This document shows, in pieces, positions 24,382 through 37,524 of a stretch of DNA of 64,000 nucleotides; within the stretch, counting starts at the first letter, position 1; each line of letters starts with the position of its first letter. Source of the DNA: Erythroxylum novogranatense (lineage: Eukaryota > Streptophyta > Magnoliopsida > Malpighiales > Erythroxylaceae); assembly GCA_029891385.1 (NCBI GenBank), contig CM057228.1:22406309-22470308 (forward strand), read 5' to 3'. Both the position numbers and the translations under genes were made by a program. A model generated the notes under the pieces. The model did not search any database. It saw only the letters and a program-made list of their open reading frames with translations, and was not told the DNA's origin.

Positions 24382-27300
24382 ATGTCGACGGCGCAGTCGC
24401 AGTCGCAGTCAACGTGGCAGTGGGAGAGCGCCACCGCCGGCGCCATCGCAGGTTTCGCCACCGTCGCTGCTGTGCATCCACTTGACGTTGTGCGTACGAG
24501 GTTCCAAGGTTCCTTCTTTGTCCATATTCATTGTTAAATTTTGAATATTTTTCTTTTCCATTCTGAAGCTGACCATTGTTATATGATTCTTTAGTTAACG
24601 ATGGTCGAGTTTCCAATCTGCCAACTTACAAGAACACTGTTCATGCTATTTTAACCATTTCCCGGTCCGAGGTAATGCTTTTCCTTCGGGTTCTGTTGAT
24701 TTATGTTGTTTGCATCTTCCCATGTTTCGACGAATGAAAGGGAATCTTTTTCTTTTGTCTCATAGGGCCTGAAAGGGCTTTATTCAGGATTCTCTCCAGC
24801 TGTTCTTGGATCAACTGTTTCATGGGGATTATACTTTTTCTTGTGAGTTCCAATTTTTGTTTTGTTTTGTGTGTTTACTTGCCAGTTTATGCCAAAAGGC
24901 TGTTATTCGAACTCAATAAGTAAGTTAAACATCATAAATTTGAATTCCCTATTTTTATTCCAATTCTAGCTATAGCAGAGCCAAAGAAAGGTATTCCAGG
25001 AACAGAGACGAGAAGCTGAGCCCTGGTCTTCATCTTGCTTCTGCTGCAGAAGCTGGAGCTTTGGTGAGTATTCGAAATGTGCAACTTGGAATTGTACAGA
25101 ATATCTGAAATTGTCACATGAAAATAGAGGAACTGGCAACCACTCAAGGAAAGTAACTCAAAGTGATAAGATAACATCAAGAACCAGCATACAGCAACGA
25201 CAAACAGCAGTTGTTCAATTTAAATGTTTATCATAGATTGATTTCTTAACCATCTTTTTTGGACAACTGATATTTTAATGCTGTTTCAGAGGAGATCCAT
25301 CAGGCCTTTTCAATCAAGAACACTTTCATGATATTAAGAATTTTGTTGTTTGCTTTTGTCAGGTTTGTTTGTGCACAAATCCTATTTGGCTTGTAAAAAC
25401 AAGATTGCAGTTGCAGTCTTCTCTACATCAAACTCGACTATATTCTGGGCTTTATGGTCTGCTCTGCATCTAATCTTAACTTGCTTTAACATGCTTCATG
25501 AGATATAATTTCCCTTATGAGTCATGTAAGCGCAGATTCAATCTCAAATTGCTGGATTGAGTTTGATTCTTAGACATCAGGATGTTTCTTCTCTTAAGAA
25601 CCTTTTTTAACTTGATTCCTAATGAATGTTTAATGCTATTGTCTCTTGTCTGGCTTATGGTTCATAAGCCCTTTGATTCATTAGAGCTGTCAGTTTTAAG
25701 TGATCTTTCACTGTTTGGATATCTATGTAGCTCAAAAGTTGAGAAACAACCCTAATTTAGTTGCTTACATTGTCAAACATGTTTCTTCTTTCATGGCTGT
25801 CATAATTGTTAGCTTTTCTGTAAGTGCCGATTCATATTTCTTCTTGATTTTTACACAATCTGATCAATTTTCTGCACTCTGTAACTGATTTCAGATGCCT
25901 TAAGAACCATACTGAGAGAGGAAGGTTGGAGTGCTCTTTATAGAGGAATTGTTCCTAGCCTTTTTCTGGTAAAATGTGATCTCAGAACATAGACAAGATT
26001 TGAAGAAGTTAGATACATCTAACCATAAAATGTGAACAGAACTTCCTTATATTTGTTTCACGTCTTGAGAAATTTTCTGTTCCATCAGCAGGTTTCTCAC
26101 GGCGCTGTCCAGTTCACAGCATATGAAGAATTCCGCAAAATTGTTGTGGAATACAAATCTAGGAGAAGAAAAGAGAGTGATAAGGTTGCCAACAGTGATC
26201 TGTTGGTATGTAGCGGGTGTTACTTGTTTGAATTTTTGTGTCAGCTCATCAAGAGGCTCTTTCTTTCTTATGGTTTATTTTCTGTTCTGGAAACAATTCT
26301 ATTCATTAACTGGCAATTTTTGCACAGAATTCAGTCGATTATGCAGTTCTTGGTGGGTCCTCTAAAGTTGCTGCAATAATGCTGACATATCCATTTCAGG
26401 TTGGCATTTGTTATGGTGGTCTGAAGCATTTGTATGGTAATTGGTCTGTTAGTTGATCTTTGTGTCTGATGCACTTGAGAAATTGGCTTCATGTTTCAGG
26501 TAATCCGAGCTCGATTGCAGGTACAGTTAGATCGTCCATCTACCTTGTACATTTCAAAGTATTAACTTCTGAAGAAGAAATATACCAAGTTGCTGTATGA
26601 ACAAATTCCTTGTGACAATTGTTAACTTTCTTCCGCCATTTTATGGAAGAATTAATAAGATCTTTTCTTAGATATAGCATAGCTTGCCAATTGCCTCACA
26701 TCACATTAATGGTGGAGCTTAAGATTGTTTTTCACCTTTGTAGCAACGACCCAGTAAGGATGGAATTCCCAGATATGCTGATAGCTGGCATGTCATGAAG
26801 GAGGCTGCAAGGTGAGAACAAATTTTCTTCAACTGCTCCTTATCTCAACCTTCCACACTGTCGTGTGAACTTGGTAACTCCAATTGATAAAATATGTGCA
26901 AACGAGGAGATGGCATCGGTTTAACTCGGTACTCACTAGGAAAAATTATTTCTAGGAGGTATTCCATCTCTGATCATCAACGTAGATTTGTTAAACTGCA
27001 ATCACCTATTGGCTTGACAATTTTAAATATCTTTCTCAAGTGGAGAAAAGTGAATTTGAAAGCCCCATATATGTGAGAATTATGCAAGGCATATGCCCTC
27101 TTTGGGTGCATTGAAACAAATTTCAATACCTTGAGGAGATTGGAGTCTTGTCACTTTGATTGGCCTACTACTACTAAAGGACATTCCTATTGTGGAATCA
27201 AGTGCTCTGTATAAACATGTGTTTTACTTTCATCTGGCCTACTTTGTCTTACAATCCTTGGATATTGCAGGTTTGAAGGTTTTCGAGGTTTCTACAAGGG

Positions 27301-27400
27301 CATCACACCAAACCTTTTGAAAAATGCTCCTGCTGCTTCATTGACGTTTATTGTGTATGAGAATGTCTTGAAGTTGCTAAAATTGATAAGAAAAGAATGA
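24382..27400 (+). CDS. FOLT1: Folate transporter, mitochondrial-carrier family (FOLT1-like)
   Basis: Eleven exons: 24382-24508, 24595-24671, 24766-24842, 24970-25063, 25363-25456, 25895-25968, 26092-26205, 26328-26399, 26500-26520, 26744-26811 and 27271-27400. All introns are GT-AG, and the exons give a 315-residue protein without a stop. The three carrier repeats show their signatures PLDVVRTR (from residue 33), PIWLVKTR (132) and PFQVIRAR (241). The sequence closely follows the Arabidopsis plastid-envelope folate carrier FOLT1 (308 aa), for example [17 protein letters not shown] and [14 protein letters not shown]. Known members import folates into plastids. Exon 9 is only 21 nt. The extra Ser/Gln-rich N-terminus (QSQSQS) is not in Arabidopsis. 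The gene points towards the tail of the next gene. Confidence 0.93.
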
Positions 27401-28589
27401 CAAAGGTTATCTACTTTTCTTTTCGTTCTTTTTGGCTAATTCCGTCTGCCATTGGAGTGGTATCGTTCTTGTGCGCACAACCCTTAAAGCCGTTTACACC
27501 AAGGCGGCAAATGAGAAGTTCTACCTTGCCGTCTGATAATGGTTTGACCTACAATCAGTCTGAGAGCATTCCATGTTTAGTTGGTCATCCGATAAATTTC
27601 AGATTCTTTGCTGTCTGGTTGTGCTTCCGAAGACGAGATTTGAAGCTACGGAACAGAAGGCAGAAAGACACTTTAAGGACAGCTGCTGCAAGGAAAAGTG
27701 CGTAGAGTTGGCTTGTCAAGATCCATTAAACAAGCACACTAGAAAGAATGACTGGTCGATTGATGGTTCAAAGATGTTCTACGCTTCTTTCTGGCATTCT
27801 TTATTTGTTCCGTGTCATTGGCTGAAAGTCACCGATTTTTGGCTATGTAAGCTAGAAATCAGAATTTGACATCATTTATAGTCTGAATGAAAATTGGCAA
27901 GTTTCTGAATCTGCCAACTTCAGCTCGTTATTATTCATTAAAAAAAATATTTATTTAACAAGCAAACACTGTGTTTTTGTACATCAAAATTTTGCAAATA
28001 AGCATTTTCAAAAACCAAGACAATCGATCAAACTGCAACACCAAACACTCGGAAACATCTAGATCAACCCACTCCAAAGAAACATTAGAAACTGGAAGGT
28101 ATCAGTTAGTCCATAAAATTGGCAAATTGAAACCTATGAATCCACAAAAATATACGTACACATTGATGATCCCTTGTCCTGTATGCAACTGAAACCACAA
28201 ACAAGAAACTGGTATTTGCAGGAGTTTCAAGGGACACTTTTTCTCAAGAATTTTGAAGGGTAACAATAAAAGAGGAATCTTAATCGTCAGTGCATTATGC
28301 TGCCAAACTAAAAAGAAACGTAAGATAATAGGAAAAAGGTTACACAAGGATTAAGGATTTTCACAGATGTGCTGTCTTAGACAGCACCCTGATCTACCGG
28401 AGAACCGAGTTCATGACACCTGCAGCATAACTGCCCTCTAGTTTTACACACCAAGCATTGCCATTTACATGAGTTATTGACCATTCCCAAATTTTTGGTT
28501 TGTGGAATGCTTTTCCTTATGTTTTCACTCTAGAGAACAGACCATCCACTACAATTATTCAAACTAAAGTGAATGGAGATGCTATATTG
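27401..28589. other. Convergent 3' region between FOLT1 and the E2 gene
   Basis: Holds the 3' UTRs of both genes, which meet tail to tail. No coding domain is recognisable; open frames at 27397-27869 and 28102-28347 have no known content and overlap the UTRs. Confidence 0.65.
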
Positions 28590-30460
28590 CTATACTTTAT
28601 CATCATGGAACCACCACCTGGTTTCCTTTGGGGATCTCCCATTTCTACAGTTCCTTACATATCGATCATTATCCTCAGGGCGTTGCTGCAAGTAAGATCA
28701 CCGGTACCCAAGTCAGTTGCCTTTGAAACAGTTTCAGCGACCTCAATAAACTTTCAGACGTCTATTCAATTACTAATATACAGTCAAAAAACTGAAGGGG
28801 ATGCAATCATCCATAATATGGTGAAATTTTTACAATAGAATAGCAAAGCAGCAGCAGCAGGACAATTAACATGACCATATTTGCCATAAAATCCAAGAAA
28901 TGAATTTGACACTAGATCAAACCTTCACTGTTGAGCTCGAAAGCATTGAGAGAATGCTGATACAGATGGAACTAACAGTCATGGCAGGGGACCATGAATC
29001 ATATAATATGTCTGTATACAATAAATGCAAAAAAAATGTCAGTTTACTTACAGTTAGCTTCAGTTTAAGACCGAGTTTGCCATAATTTTCTATATACATA
29101 TATATATATATATACACACACATAATAGTGAAAAAGAAAAGCAGAGCTACTAAATTTAAAACCATAAACTAAATTAGTTCAACTATAAATCTCACAACAG
29201 AGATGCATCTGCGGCTGTCAAGAATCTGAACATATTATACACTTATTCAAGCACAAGAAGTTGTTCATGTTCATAAAATTATAGCTTTATGGTCACCCAT
29301 AAGTACAGTATAATTGAGCTTATAAAAATTCCCAAAACTAGGCAAATAAAACGTTACATATTTTTTTAACAACTCTGTACACAAAGGGAAACTTCATCAG
29401 CTGCATATACAGAGAGGAAGAAAAGAGAGAAAATTTCCAAAATTCAACAATGGACGTGAAGCATATCCGTGGACAAGCCCATCGTTTTCAGCAACGAGTG
29501 AACAATATCAATTCAGAATCACGGAATCAAATATCAGAAGGCAAAACCATAAAACCCCCAACCACTTGCGGGCCACCACACTATAACTTTACTCTACAGG
29601 AAGTAAAAGAAAATTCCAACCAAAACAAAAAATACCTAAGCAAATGTGGCCGTTGCTATAGATATGGGGGTGCAATGGTGCAGGATGAAGGAAAATAACC
29701 TGATTAACCATAAAAGACCACTATCAAGTCACAAATATAAACAAGACCCAACAATTAGGTGTCAGTAACTTTTCTATAAATAAATAAACGTGACTTAGAA
29801 ACCTGAGGAGCTTCCATAGGGTAATGCTCTGGAAAATCGACCTGAAGCTGATATGTCTCATTGGCGTAAAGGGTCCCGGGAGCTCCATTTACTTCAATTA
29901 TCCACCTTTATTCCAAAATCCCACCAAAAAGGAAAACAAAAACAAAAACAAAAACGCAGAAATCGTGTAAGAAACAGAGAAGAACAACAAGAAGATTCAG
30001 AAAACCAATTCTAATCATATAAAATGGAAACAAATAGAAAGTCAAAAAATGTAAAACACCCACTTGCGTCCTAGATTCTATTCACTGATTCCCCTTTGAT
30101 TTTCTCGGGAGCCAAACACAATTACCAACAAAAAAAACAGGAAAAGAACTAAGAACAGAGAAGGGAGTAACCTTTGGAGATTATCGGTGGCCTTCTGCTT
30201 AAAACCGGTAGGAGGGTTGACCTGCCACTCCACCAACTCTTTCTGAAGCCGATTGCACGCAATCTTACTCAGTACCTGACACCCACCAATCATCCAAATC
30301 GCCCACCATAATAAACACATCAATAAAAACCGCAACTTTTCTCCACTATAAATCTCAATTTCACAAATAAAAGCACAAACACGAAACAGCAAACAAATCT
30401 ACACGTGGGGTTCACAGGATTAAGGCAGACCTTCCGGGCGGTGGCGGAGGAGCCAGTCAT
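28590..30460 (-). CDS. UBC17: Ubiquitin-conjugating enzyme E2, UBE2W type (UBC15-18 group)
   Basis: Six exons on the minus strand: 30431-30460, 30172-30275, 29803-29905, 29636-29699, 28923-29011 and 28590-28685. They give 161 residues, the length of the Arabidopsis UBC16/17 proteins. The active-site Cys is residue 99 in HIYSNGHICLDIL. The family's usual HPN is HPH here, and the protein ends WWFHDDKV. Both traits are shared with human UBE2W, which attaches ubiquitin to protein N-termini; similar chemistry in plants is inference. The choice of UBC17 over its paralogues rests on neighbouring genes (see findings). Introns hold an (AAAAC)n run near 29940 and a TA/CA microsatellite near 29095-29125. 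Confidence 0.92.
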
Positions 30461-31717
30461 AGTGAAATCGGCAGTGGCTGTGGCGGTGGCGAAGAGAAAG
30501 AGAGAGAAGCTAGAGAGAGAAAATGGTAGAAGGAGAGGAGACAAAGTGGTGGAAAGTAACAGATAAAGAGAAACAGTTTAACGTGATTGACGTTGGCCAT
30601 TTTATTATATGGTTAATCATATGTGTACATATTATTATTATCTTCTTCGACCATAGACGATTCCGATCACATTTTCTTTTTTTAGATTAATTACCTTGAT
30701 TAATAACAATAATTACTCTCTGGTGTAATTGTCATTCTTAATCACATAATTTTAAATTGTTCTATTGAAATTGGACTCCAAATCATAGTTAAAAGAATGG
30801 TTTCGGTCAAACTACTAACTCTTTATTTGATTTGACATTTTAAAATAACTTTTGAGGTTTAATTTAGGTTAGTATATGTTTGGTTCAGTTTTTGGAGAGT
30901 AAATAGATATTTTTTCTCTGGAAAAATTGTTTTAAGAAATTGAATGTTTGACTATAAATTCAAAAAAAATTCATAGAAGATAGCTTTTTAGAAACTATAA
31001 TACAACTTTTTGAAAAATTCAAATTTGAAACTTTTTAAAAATCACTTTTTAGGTAAATTTTCAGATCAATTAATAAGCATATTTTTAATCCCTTTTATTT
31101 TTATGTTTTTACATAGTTCCTCACGATACCCACAAATACATCTTCACATTTATTTTGAAATTTATACAATATTATTTGATTTTTTATATTTTATATTTAT
31201 TTTTAATTAGTTTTATTTATATTATAATTTATGTTAAAGATTTGGTTAGATATATTTTTATTTATGTTTTATATGATCTAAAATTATATAATAATTAATA
31301 TATTATACTTTGTATATTGTTTAATATATTTTAAATAATATTTATATGCATAAATAATTTTATTATAAAATAAAATATAATTAAAATTTAAAGTATTTTT
31401 ATTTTATGTTATCAAACGATCTATTATATAAAACTCTTTTAAAAAATTCTTTTTAAATGACAACCAAATAATCAACTAATTTCTTAAAAAAAACCTCTTT
31501 TACGTAATACTCTACCGATATAAACCTGTTCAATCAAGCAATTAACCTATTTCAGTATTGCTTATATGATGTCGGACATAAAATAAAGTCGAATAGACTA
31601 ACAAAGCATAGAAAATATTAAAATTTTATTTTTTAGAAGACTTTAAATATTTAATTTTGAGACTAATACCTCCGTCCACTTCCCTTCCCATACTAAGAAT
31701 AAACACTTACTTTTATG
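30461..31717. other. AT-rich intergenic region upstream of the E2 gene
   Basis: The first 150 bp would be the E2 promoter and 5' UTR. The rest is very AT-rich and shows no domain, tRNA or clear repeat. It ends at the TAAAT target duplication of element C. Confidence 0.6.
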
Positions 31718-31722
31718 TAAAT

Positions 31723-31976
31723 TGATACGAGTTAATTAAATATGAGGGGTATTTTAGTATTCTTATTTCTTTGGCTGCTAGTTACACGGTTAGAGTTGTT
31801 TTCAAAGTTTGTTTTCCCTTTTCACGTGTTGATACTGTCAAACCAATTGTGCCTATATACGGCCTGAGGAATCATTGAAGGAATAACAACCATTATTTCC
31901 TGAAATTATTCTCTTCTTCATTTACAAATTCTCTTTCTTCCTTCTATTCTTTTCTTACTACAAACAGGTACTACCA
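31723..31976 (+). repeat. 5' LTR of element C
   Basis: It runs from TGATACGAG to GGTACTACCA, 254 bp. It is preceded by TAAAT and followed almost directly by the primer-binding site. Confidence 0.9.
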
Positions 31977-31977
31977 T

Positions 31978-31988
31978 TGGTATCAGAG
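31978..31988 (+). other. Primer-binding site of element C (initiator Met tRNA type)
   Basis: Reads tggtatcagag one base after the 5' LTR end, confirming plus orientation. Confidence 0.88.
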
Positions 31989-32005
31989 ACCAGTCGATTC
32001 CGGCG

Positions 32006-35000
32006 ATGGGTGAAGGGGTAACGACACGATTGCAGAAAGATGTGGTCCAATTGCGACAGGACATGGAAAAGCTTGCGATTGAATCTGTTCCACTGCTGAA
32101 AAGTTGAAAATGGAACTTAGAATGGAGTTCAAAGCTGGGTTTGAAGCTCTCACTGCAGAACTACGACACGCTTTGGGTAGAAACACCGAGGGAGCTCCCA
32201 CTGAGTCTTCAAAGCGTGACGAGGAAACTTTTCACTCAGAGATGTTCGTGGGTGGCGGAACCACGGCGGGCCCAACTTCACCGGGTTCTAACCGTCTTCA
32301 CACAAAGCTGTCAAAGATGGAGTGCCCACAATTTAACGGTACCGATTTTAAAGGTTGGTGGCTTAAAATCAAACAGTTTTTTGATACTGACCAAACCCCG
32401 GCTACGGACAAAATCCGCATCGTGATGATGCATCTTGATAGGAAAGCGCTGCAATGGCATCAACGTTTCATGAAAACCCAAGGTTCGCTTACTGAGGTAA
32501 ACTGGAATCACTACTTAACTGAGATGAGATCTCTTTTTTCTGAGAATGAATTTACAGATCCTATGTTTGAGATAGTTAGTTTGAAGCATACAACTACTGT
32601 GGATGAACATTATGATGACTTTGAGTTTTTGTTGAATCTCTTACAACTCCCTGATGATTATGCCCTTAGCATATTTACTAGCAACTTGAAACCTGAAGTG
32701 GCTAGACCTATACGTCTCTTTTACCCAAAAACATTAACCCATGCTTATAATTTAGCAAAACAGGTTGAGGTTCTTGTCTTCCAAACACCATATAAATCCA
32801 CCTTTCCTTATCGAAACCCACCACACTCCACCTTAAGCACCACCATACATCAACCTCCTCCCAAAACAGATTTTCCTCCCTTGTTGCCAACCCCAAAGAA
32901 CCTATTTCCTACTTACCCTGCCTCACCTAGACAAAACACTTATGCTCCAACACAAAAACCAACTTACCAAAAGCTTGACACACCAAGAACACCAACTAAA
33001 CCACCTACCAGGGACGAACGTGATGAGAGGAGCAAGAAGGGTTTATGCATGTGGTGTGGTGTGAAGTATCATGTGGGTCAAAAATGTGTGAGATCTCAGC
33101 TGTATCACATTTTGGTGGATGAGAGTGATGATTCTGTAGTCGAGAATGAGGAATTCTTAGATTGTATGAAGACCATGGATAGTCCTGCTTTGACAGAATC
33201 TGAAAAACTTAATAACCATGTTATTTCCTTGCATGCTCTAATTGGCACATCGGGTCCCAAAACAATGAGAGTTTTGGGAAAAATTAAACATCATGAGGTG
33301 GTTTTCTTGATTGATACAGGCTCCACTCACAATTTCATCGATTCTACCTTGGTCAAGAAATTGGGTTTGGCAACTCAGCAGATTAAGGGTGTCAAAGTCT
33401 CTGTGGCTAATGGGGATGTTATGTTAGCTCAGGCAATATGTAAGGGAATTGTATGGACTTGTTAGGGTTATTCCATGGAGACTGATTTTTGGGTTCTGCC
33501 TATGTTAGGATGTGATTCAGTGTTAGGAGTTCAATGGCTACGGAAGTTGGGACCAATTTCTTGGGATTTCACTACTTTAGCTATGTCATTCACAAAGAGG
33601 GATAGTGCTTACACATTGCAGGGACTGGATGTAGTAGAAGTTTCACATGCTTCTCCTAAACAGATGAGCAAACTCTCTAGTTGCTCTTTGCAAGCATGTA
33701 CTTTGTTCATGACAAATTTGGGTGCTGAGTTAGTGGTATAGGGTGATTCAGTTGACAGATTGCTTTCTTTTCCTTGGGAGTTACAGCAATTGCTTGCGAG
33801 GTTCTCTGCAGTATTTCAAACACCTCATGGCTTACCTCCATCTAGGGAACATGAGCATAGAATTCTGCTGAAAGATGAAAGTCAAATAGTGAAACTGAAA
33901 CCTTACAGATACCCTGTTTTGCAGAAGAATGAGATTGAAAAGTTAGTGGCTGAGTTGAAAGAATTTGGGGTTATCAGGGATAGCATAAGCCATTTTGCAT
34001 CTCTAGTGGTATTGGTTAAGAAGAAAGATGGTTCATGGAGGATGTGTGTGGACTATAGGCAACTTAACAAGCTGACAATCAAGGATAATTTCCCTATTCC
34101 TTTGGTTGAGGAGCTGCTGAATGAACTACATGGTGCTTGTTTTTTCTCCAAACTGGATTTGAGAGCAGGATATCATCAGGTGACAATGTACCCTTTGGAT
34201 GTTCTTAAAACTGCTTTTCGAACACACCATGGCCATTTTGAATTCCTTGTTATACCATTTGGATTGACAAATGCACCATCTACATTTCAATCCTTGATGA
34301 ACAAGATTTTTCAACCCTTCCTCCAATGCTTTGTTTTGGTGTTTTTTGATGATATACTCATCTACTCAGCAACTTGGTTGGAACACTTGCAGCATTTGGA
34401 GTTGGTTTTTACTTTGCTTATTGAGAATCAGCTTTTCATTAAATTCTCTAAGTGTGAATTTGGAGCTCAGAAGATAGCGTACTTGGGGCATGTTATTGGT
34501 CCCACAGGACTGTCCATGGATGTTAAGAAGATTGAGAGCATTGTTAACTGGTCTTTGCCTAAGTCCCTAAAGGATTTGAGAGGGTTTTGGGGGATTATAG
34601 GTTATTATAGAAGATTCATTAAGGGTTATGGTGTACTAGCTTTACCTTTAACTGCCCTCTTGAAGAAAAATGCTTTTTCTTGGAATGATGAAGCCACTGT
34701 TGCTTGGAGTGCTTTGAAAGCAGTCATCACTTCTGCTCCTGTTCTTACTCTCCCATATTTCAATGCAACATTTGTGGTTGAATCTGATGCCTCTACTACA
34801 GGGATTGATGTCATTCTCACTCAACATGGTAAACCAATTGCTTTCTTTAGCAAGGGTCTTTCTCCAAGACACCAAGCACTGTCAGTCTATGAAAAGGAGA
34901 TGCTGGCAATCTTGACAGCAGTAAAGAAATGGAATGGCTACTTGTTGGGCAGACATTTTCATATCGGCATCGATCACGACAGTCTCAAGTTCTGCTAGAT

Positions 35001-36578
35001 CGAAGACCACCACTCACCTTTCAAAGAATCGTGGGTTGTTAAAATGATGGGGTATGATTTTTCTTTGACATTCAGAAAAGGTAGTCAGAATGTAGTTGCT
35101 GATGCTTTATCTAGAATCCCTCATGCTGAATGTCATGCCATCTCGGTACTGCATACTGATTTGTTGAATATGTTAAAGTCTTCTTGGTATAATGATGAGA
35201 AGCTAGCTGCTTTAACTGAGAAACTGAAACAAGGTACTAATACTATCTGAAGTACACCTGGGAGGTTGATCAATTGAGAAGAAAAGGAAAGCTCATGGTT
35301 GGCAATGATGCTAGTTTGAAACAACAGTTACTATCTTATTTTTATAATTCTCCAACTGGTGGTCATTCTGGGATCGAGGCTACTATGAAAAGAATGGCTA
35401 GTATTCTTTACTGGAAGGGGCTTAAAAGTATATTAGAGAATTCATCAGATCTTGTACTACTTGTCAAACTTGTAAGTACGAAACTACAGCATATCCTGGG
35501 CTGCTACAACCTCTGGCTATCCCTAATAAAGTGTGGTCTGAAATCTCTCTTGATTTTGTGGAAGGCTTGCCTAAATCTCAGGGCAAAGACACAATACTTG
35601 TTGTTGTAGACAGATTGAGCAAGTATGCTCATTTTTTGCCATTGTCTCACCCTTTTATTGCTGTATCTGTTGCTCAACTGTTCCTAGACCATATTTATCG
35701 GCTTCATGGAGCACCTACTAGCATTGTGAGTGACAGAGATAAAGTATTTATCAGCATGTTTTGGAAGGAATTATTTCGGCTATTGGGTACTGATCTGAAA
35801 ATGTCCACCTCCTATCACCCTCAAACAGATGGCCAGACAGAGGTGGTAAATCGATGTTTGGAAACCTACCTCAGATGCATGACTGCTGAACGGCCTAAAG
35901 ATTGGAGCAAATGGATTCCTTTAGCTGAATTCTGGTACAACACTACATATCACTCAGCTTCCAAGACTACTCCTTATGAAATTGTCTATGGCCAACCTGC
36001 CCCAACACATTTGCCTTATCTCGCTGCTGATTCTACAGTTGAGTCCATTGACAGAAGTTTATAGATGAGAGAAGCTGCTATCAACTTGCTCAAGTTTCAC
36101 TTACAGAGAGCCCAGCATAGAATGAAGCGATGGCGATAAACACAGACGTAGAGGAATTTTCTTTGTTGGTGATTTTGTCTACTTGAAACTGCAACCTTAC
36201 AGACAAAAATCCATTGCTAACAGATTCTGTATGAAGCTAGCAGCAAAGTATTTTGGTCCTTTTCCAATCTTGGCTAAGATTGGTCCTGTGACTTACAAGC
36301 TGGATCTTCCACCTGATGCTCGAATTCACCATACGTTTCATGTTTCCCAGCTTAAGCAGCATGTTGGTTCTCTTCCTGTTTCTTCTTCCTTACCTATACT
36401 TGATGATGATGGCCTTATTGCAAAGGAACCAATTGCAACACTTGATCGCCGACTGGTTCAGAAGAACAGAAGAGCAGTCACTGAAGTCTTGATCCAATGG
36501 AGCAATACATTTCCTGAGAATGCCAGTTGGGAGAATTACTATGAACTGAAGAAGAAGTTTTCTGAGTTCGATCCTTGA
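32006..36578 (+). pseudogene. gag-pol of element C, several stops and frameshifts
   Basis: The first ATG (32006) runs only to a stop at 32105-32107; the long frame can start at 32110. Gag with a knuckle (CMWCGVKYHVGQKC) and the protease (FLIDTGSTHNFID) lie in 32110-33465. RT (FFDDILIYS, YRQLNKLTIKDNFP) and RNase H (SDASTTGIDVILTQ) lie in 33760-34998, with breaks near 34990 and 35245. The integrase core (VVVDRLSKYAHFLPL, HPQTDGQTE) is in 35531-36064. The integrase C-terminus (HHTFHVSQLK) and a chromodomain (TEVLIQWSNTFPENASWE) are in 36183-36578. The stop at 33463 falls where a Gln codon is usual (C*GYS for CQGYS). It cannot be expressed as one protein. Confidence 0.87.
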
Positions 36579-36594
36579 GGACAAACATCTTTTC

Positions 36595-36679
36595 GAGGAG
36601 AGGGTATTTGATATGAGTTAATTAAATATGAGGGGTATTTTAGTATTCTTATTTCTTTGGCTGGAGGAGAGGGTATTTG
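36595..36679 (+). repeat. Duplicated polypurine tract / LTR-start junction
   Basis: A polypurine tract (gaggagagaggg, 36595-36606) is followed by the first 54 bp of an LTR (36611-36664). A second tract (gaggagaggg, about 36666-36675) comes next, then the full 3' LTR from 36680. The offset between the two LTR starts is 69 bp. The left LTR has no such duplication. Confidence 0.88.
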
Positions 36680-36931
36680 ATATGAGTTAATTAAATATGA
36701 GGGGTATTTTAGTATTCTTATTTCTTTGGCTGGTAGTTACACTGTTAGAGTTGTTTTCAAAGTTTGTTTTCCCTTTTTACGTGTTGATACTGTCAGAGCA
36801 ATTGTGCCTATATAGGGCCTGAGGAATCATTAAAAGAATAACAACCATTTTTTAATGAAATTATTCTCTTCTTTATTTACAAATTCTCTCTATTCTTTCT
36901 ATTCTTTTCTTAGTACAAACAGTTACTACCA
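36680..36931 (+). repeat. 3' LTR of element C
   Basis: It runs from TGATATGAG to GTTACTACCA, 252 bp, followed by the target duplication TAAAT. Confidence 0.9.
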
Positions 36932-36936
36932 TAAAT

Positions 36937-37524
36937 ATAAGGAACGTCCAATGAGTTTTGTTTTCTTATCCAATCAAACGTCAACTAGCAGCTCAAGTTT
37001 TTATCTTTTTGATTGTTATTATTGTTTGGTGGGTCTTCCGGAATGTGTCCCAAATGCCTGCTTTTGACTTCTTGTCTTAAGATCAAGATTGGCATATATT
37101 CTAATGCCAATGTTTAGGGCGTTTGGGAATCCCCTAAAGATGGACTAACGACGCAAATGAAAGGGATATCTTTGTTACGGGGGTTCTAAATTCGATATTC
37201 CTCTCTCTTTAGCTCAAGTTTTCTCATTTATGTTTTCGGACGAGAGATTAGATCAAGGTAAACAATGGGATTGTCAAGATTTACGCATTCAACTTCCCAG
37301 TAAACCAACTCTCTTTATTTCTCTCAAGTTACTCTGCTTGTTCAGATAAAGTAATCAGGTTTTCAAGATGCTCAAATTGATTGAATGGAATTTAAAATTT
37401 GGTACCAAAAAGTCAGGAGCTTTATTCATATCTACATCTGTTCCCATGCAGGAATAGAATCAAGTTTCTTCCTCCCTTTAGTCATACCTGTTAGGCACCG
37501 ATCCCTTGGAGTGGTTGGCATGAT
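36937..37524. other. Gap between element C and D2HGDH
   Basis: Contains the presumed 3' UTR of D2HGDH at its right end. The rest holds no recognisable coding sequence or repeat. Confidence 0.6.

Larger units (their letters stand above)
31723..36931 (+). mobile_element. Element C: 5.2 kb chromovirus with short LTRs
   Basis: A plus-strand Ty3/gypsy element with LTRs at 31723-31976 and 36680-36931. Perfect TAAAT target duplications lie at 31718-31722 and 36932-36936. It has a primer-binding site, a polypurine tract and a gag-pol with chromodomain. The LTRs differ at roughly 18 of 254 positions by eye, so it is older than element B. Its small size and LTRs of about 250 bp fit Reina-like chromoviruses, but the clade is uncertain. 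It sits between the E2 gene and D2HGDH, outside their exons. Confidence 0.9.

Noticed and set aside
32006..32107. A separate short gene at the start of element C
   Set aside because: It is most simply the true Gag start separated from the long frame by a frameshift.
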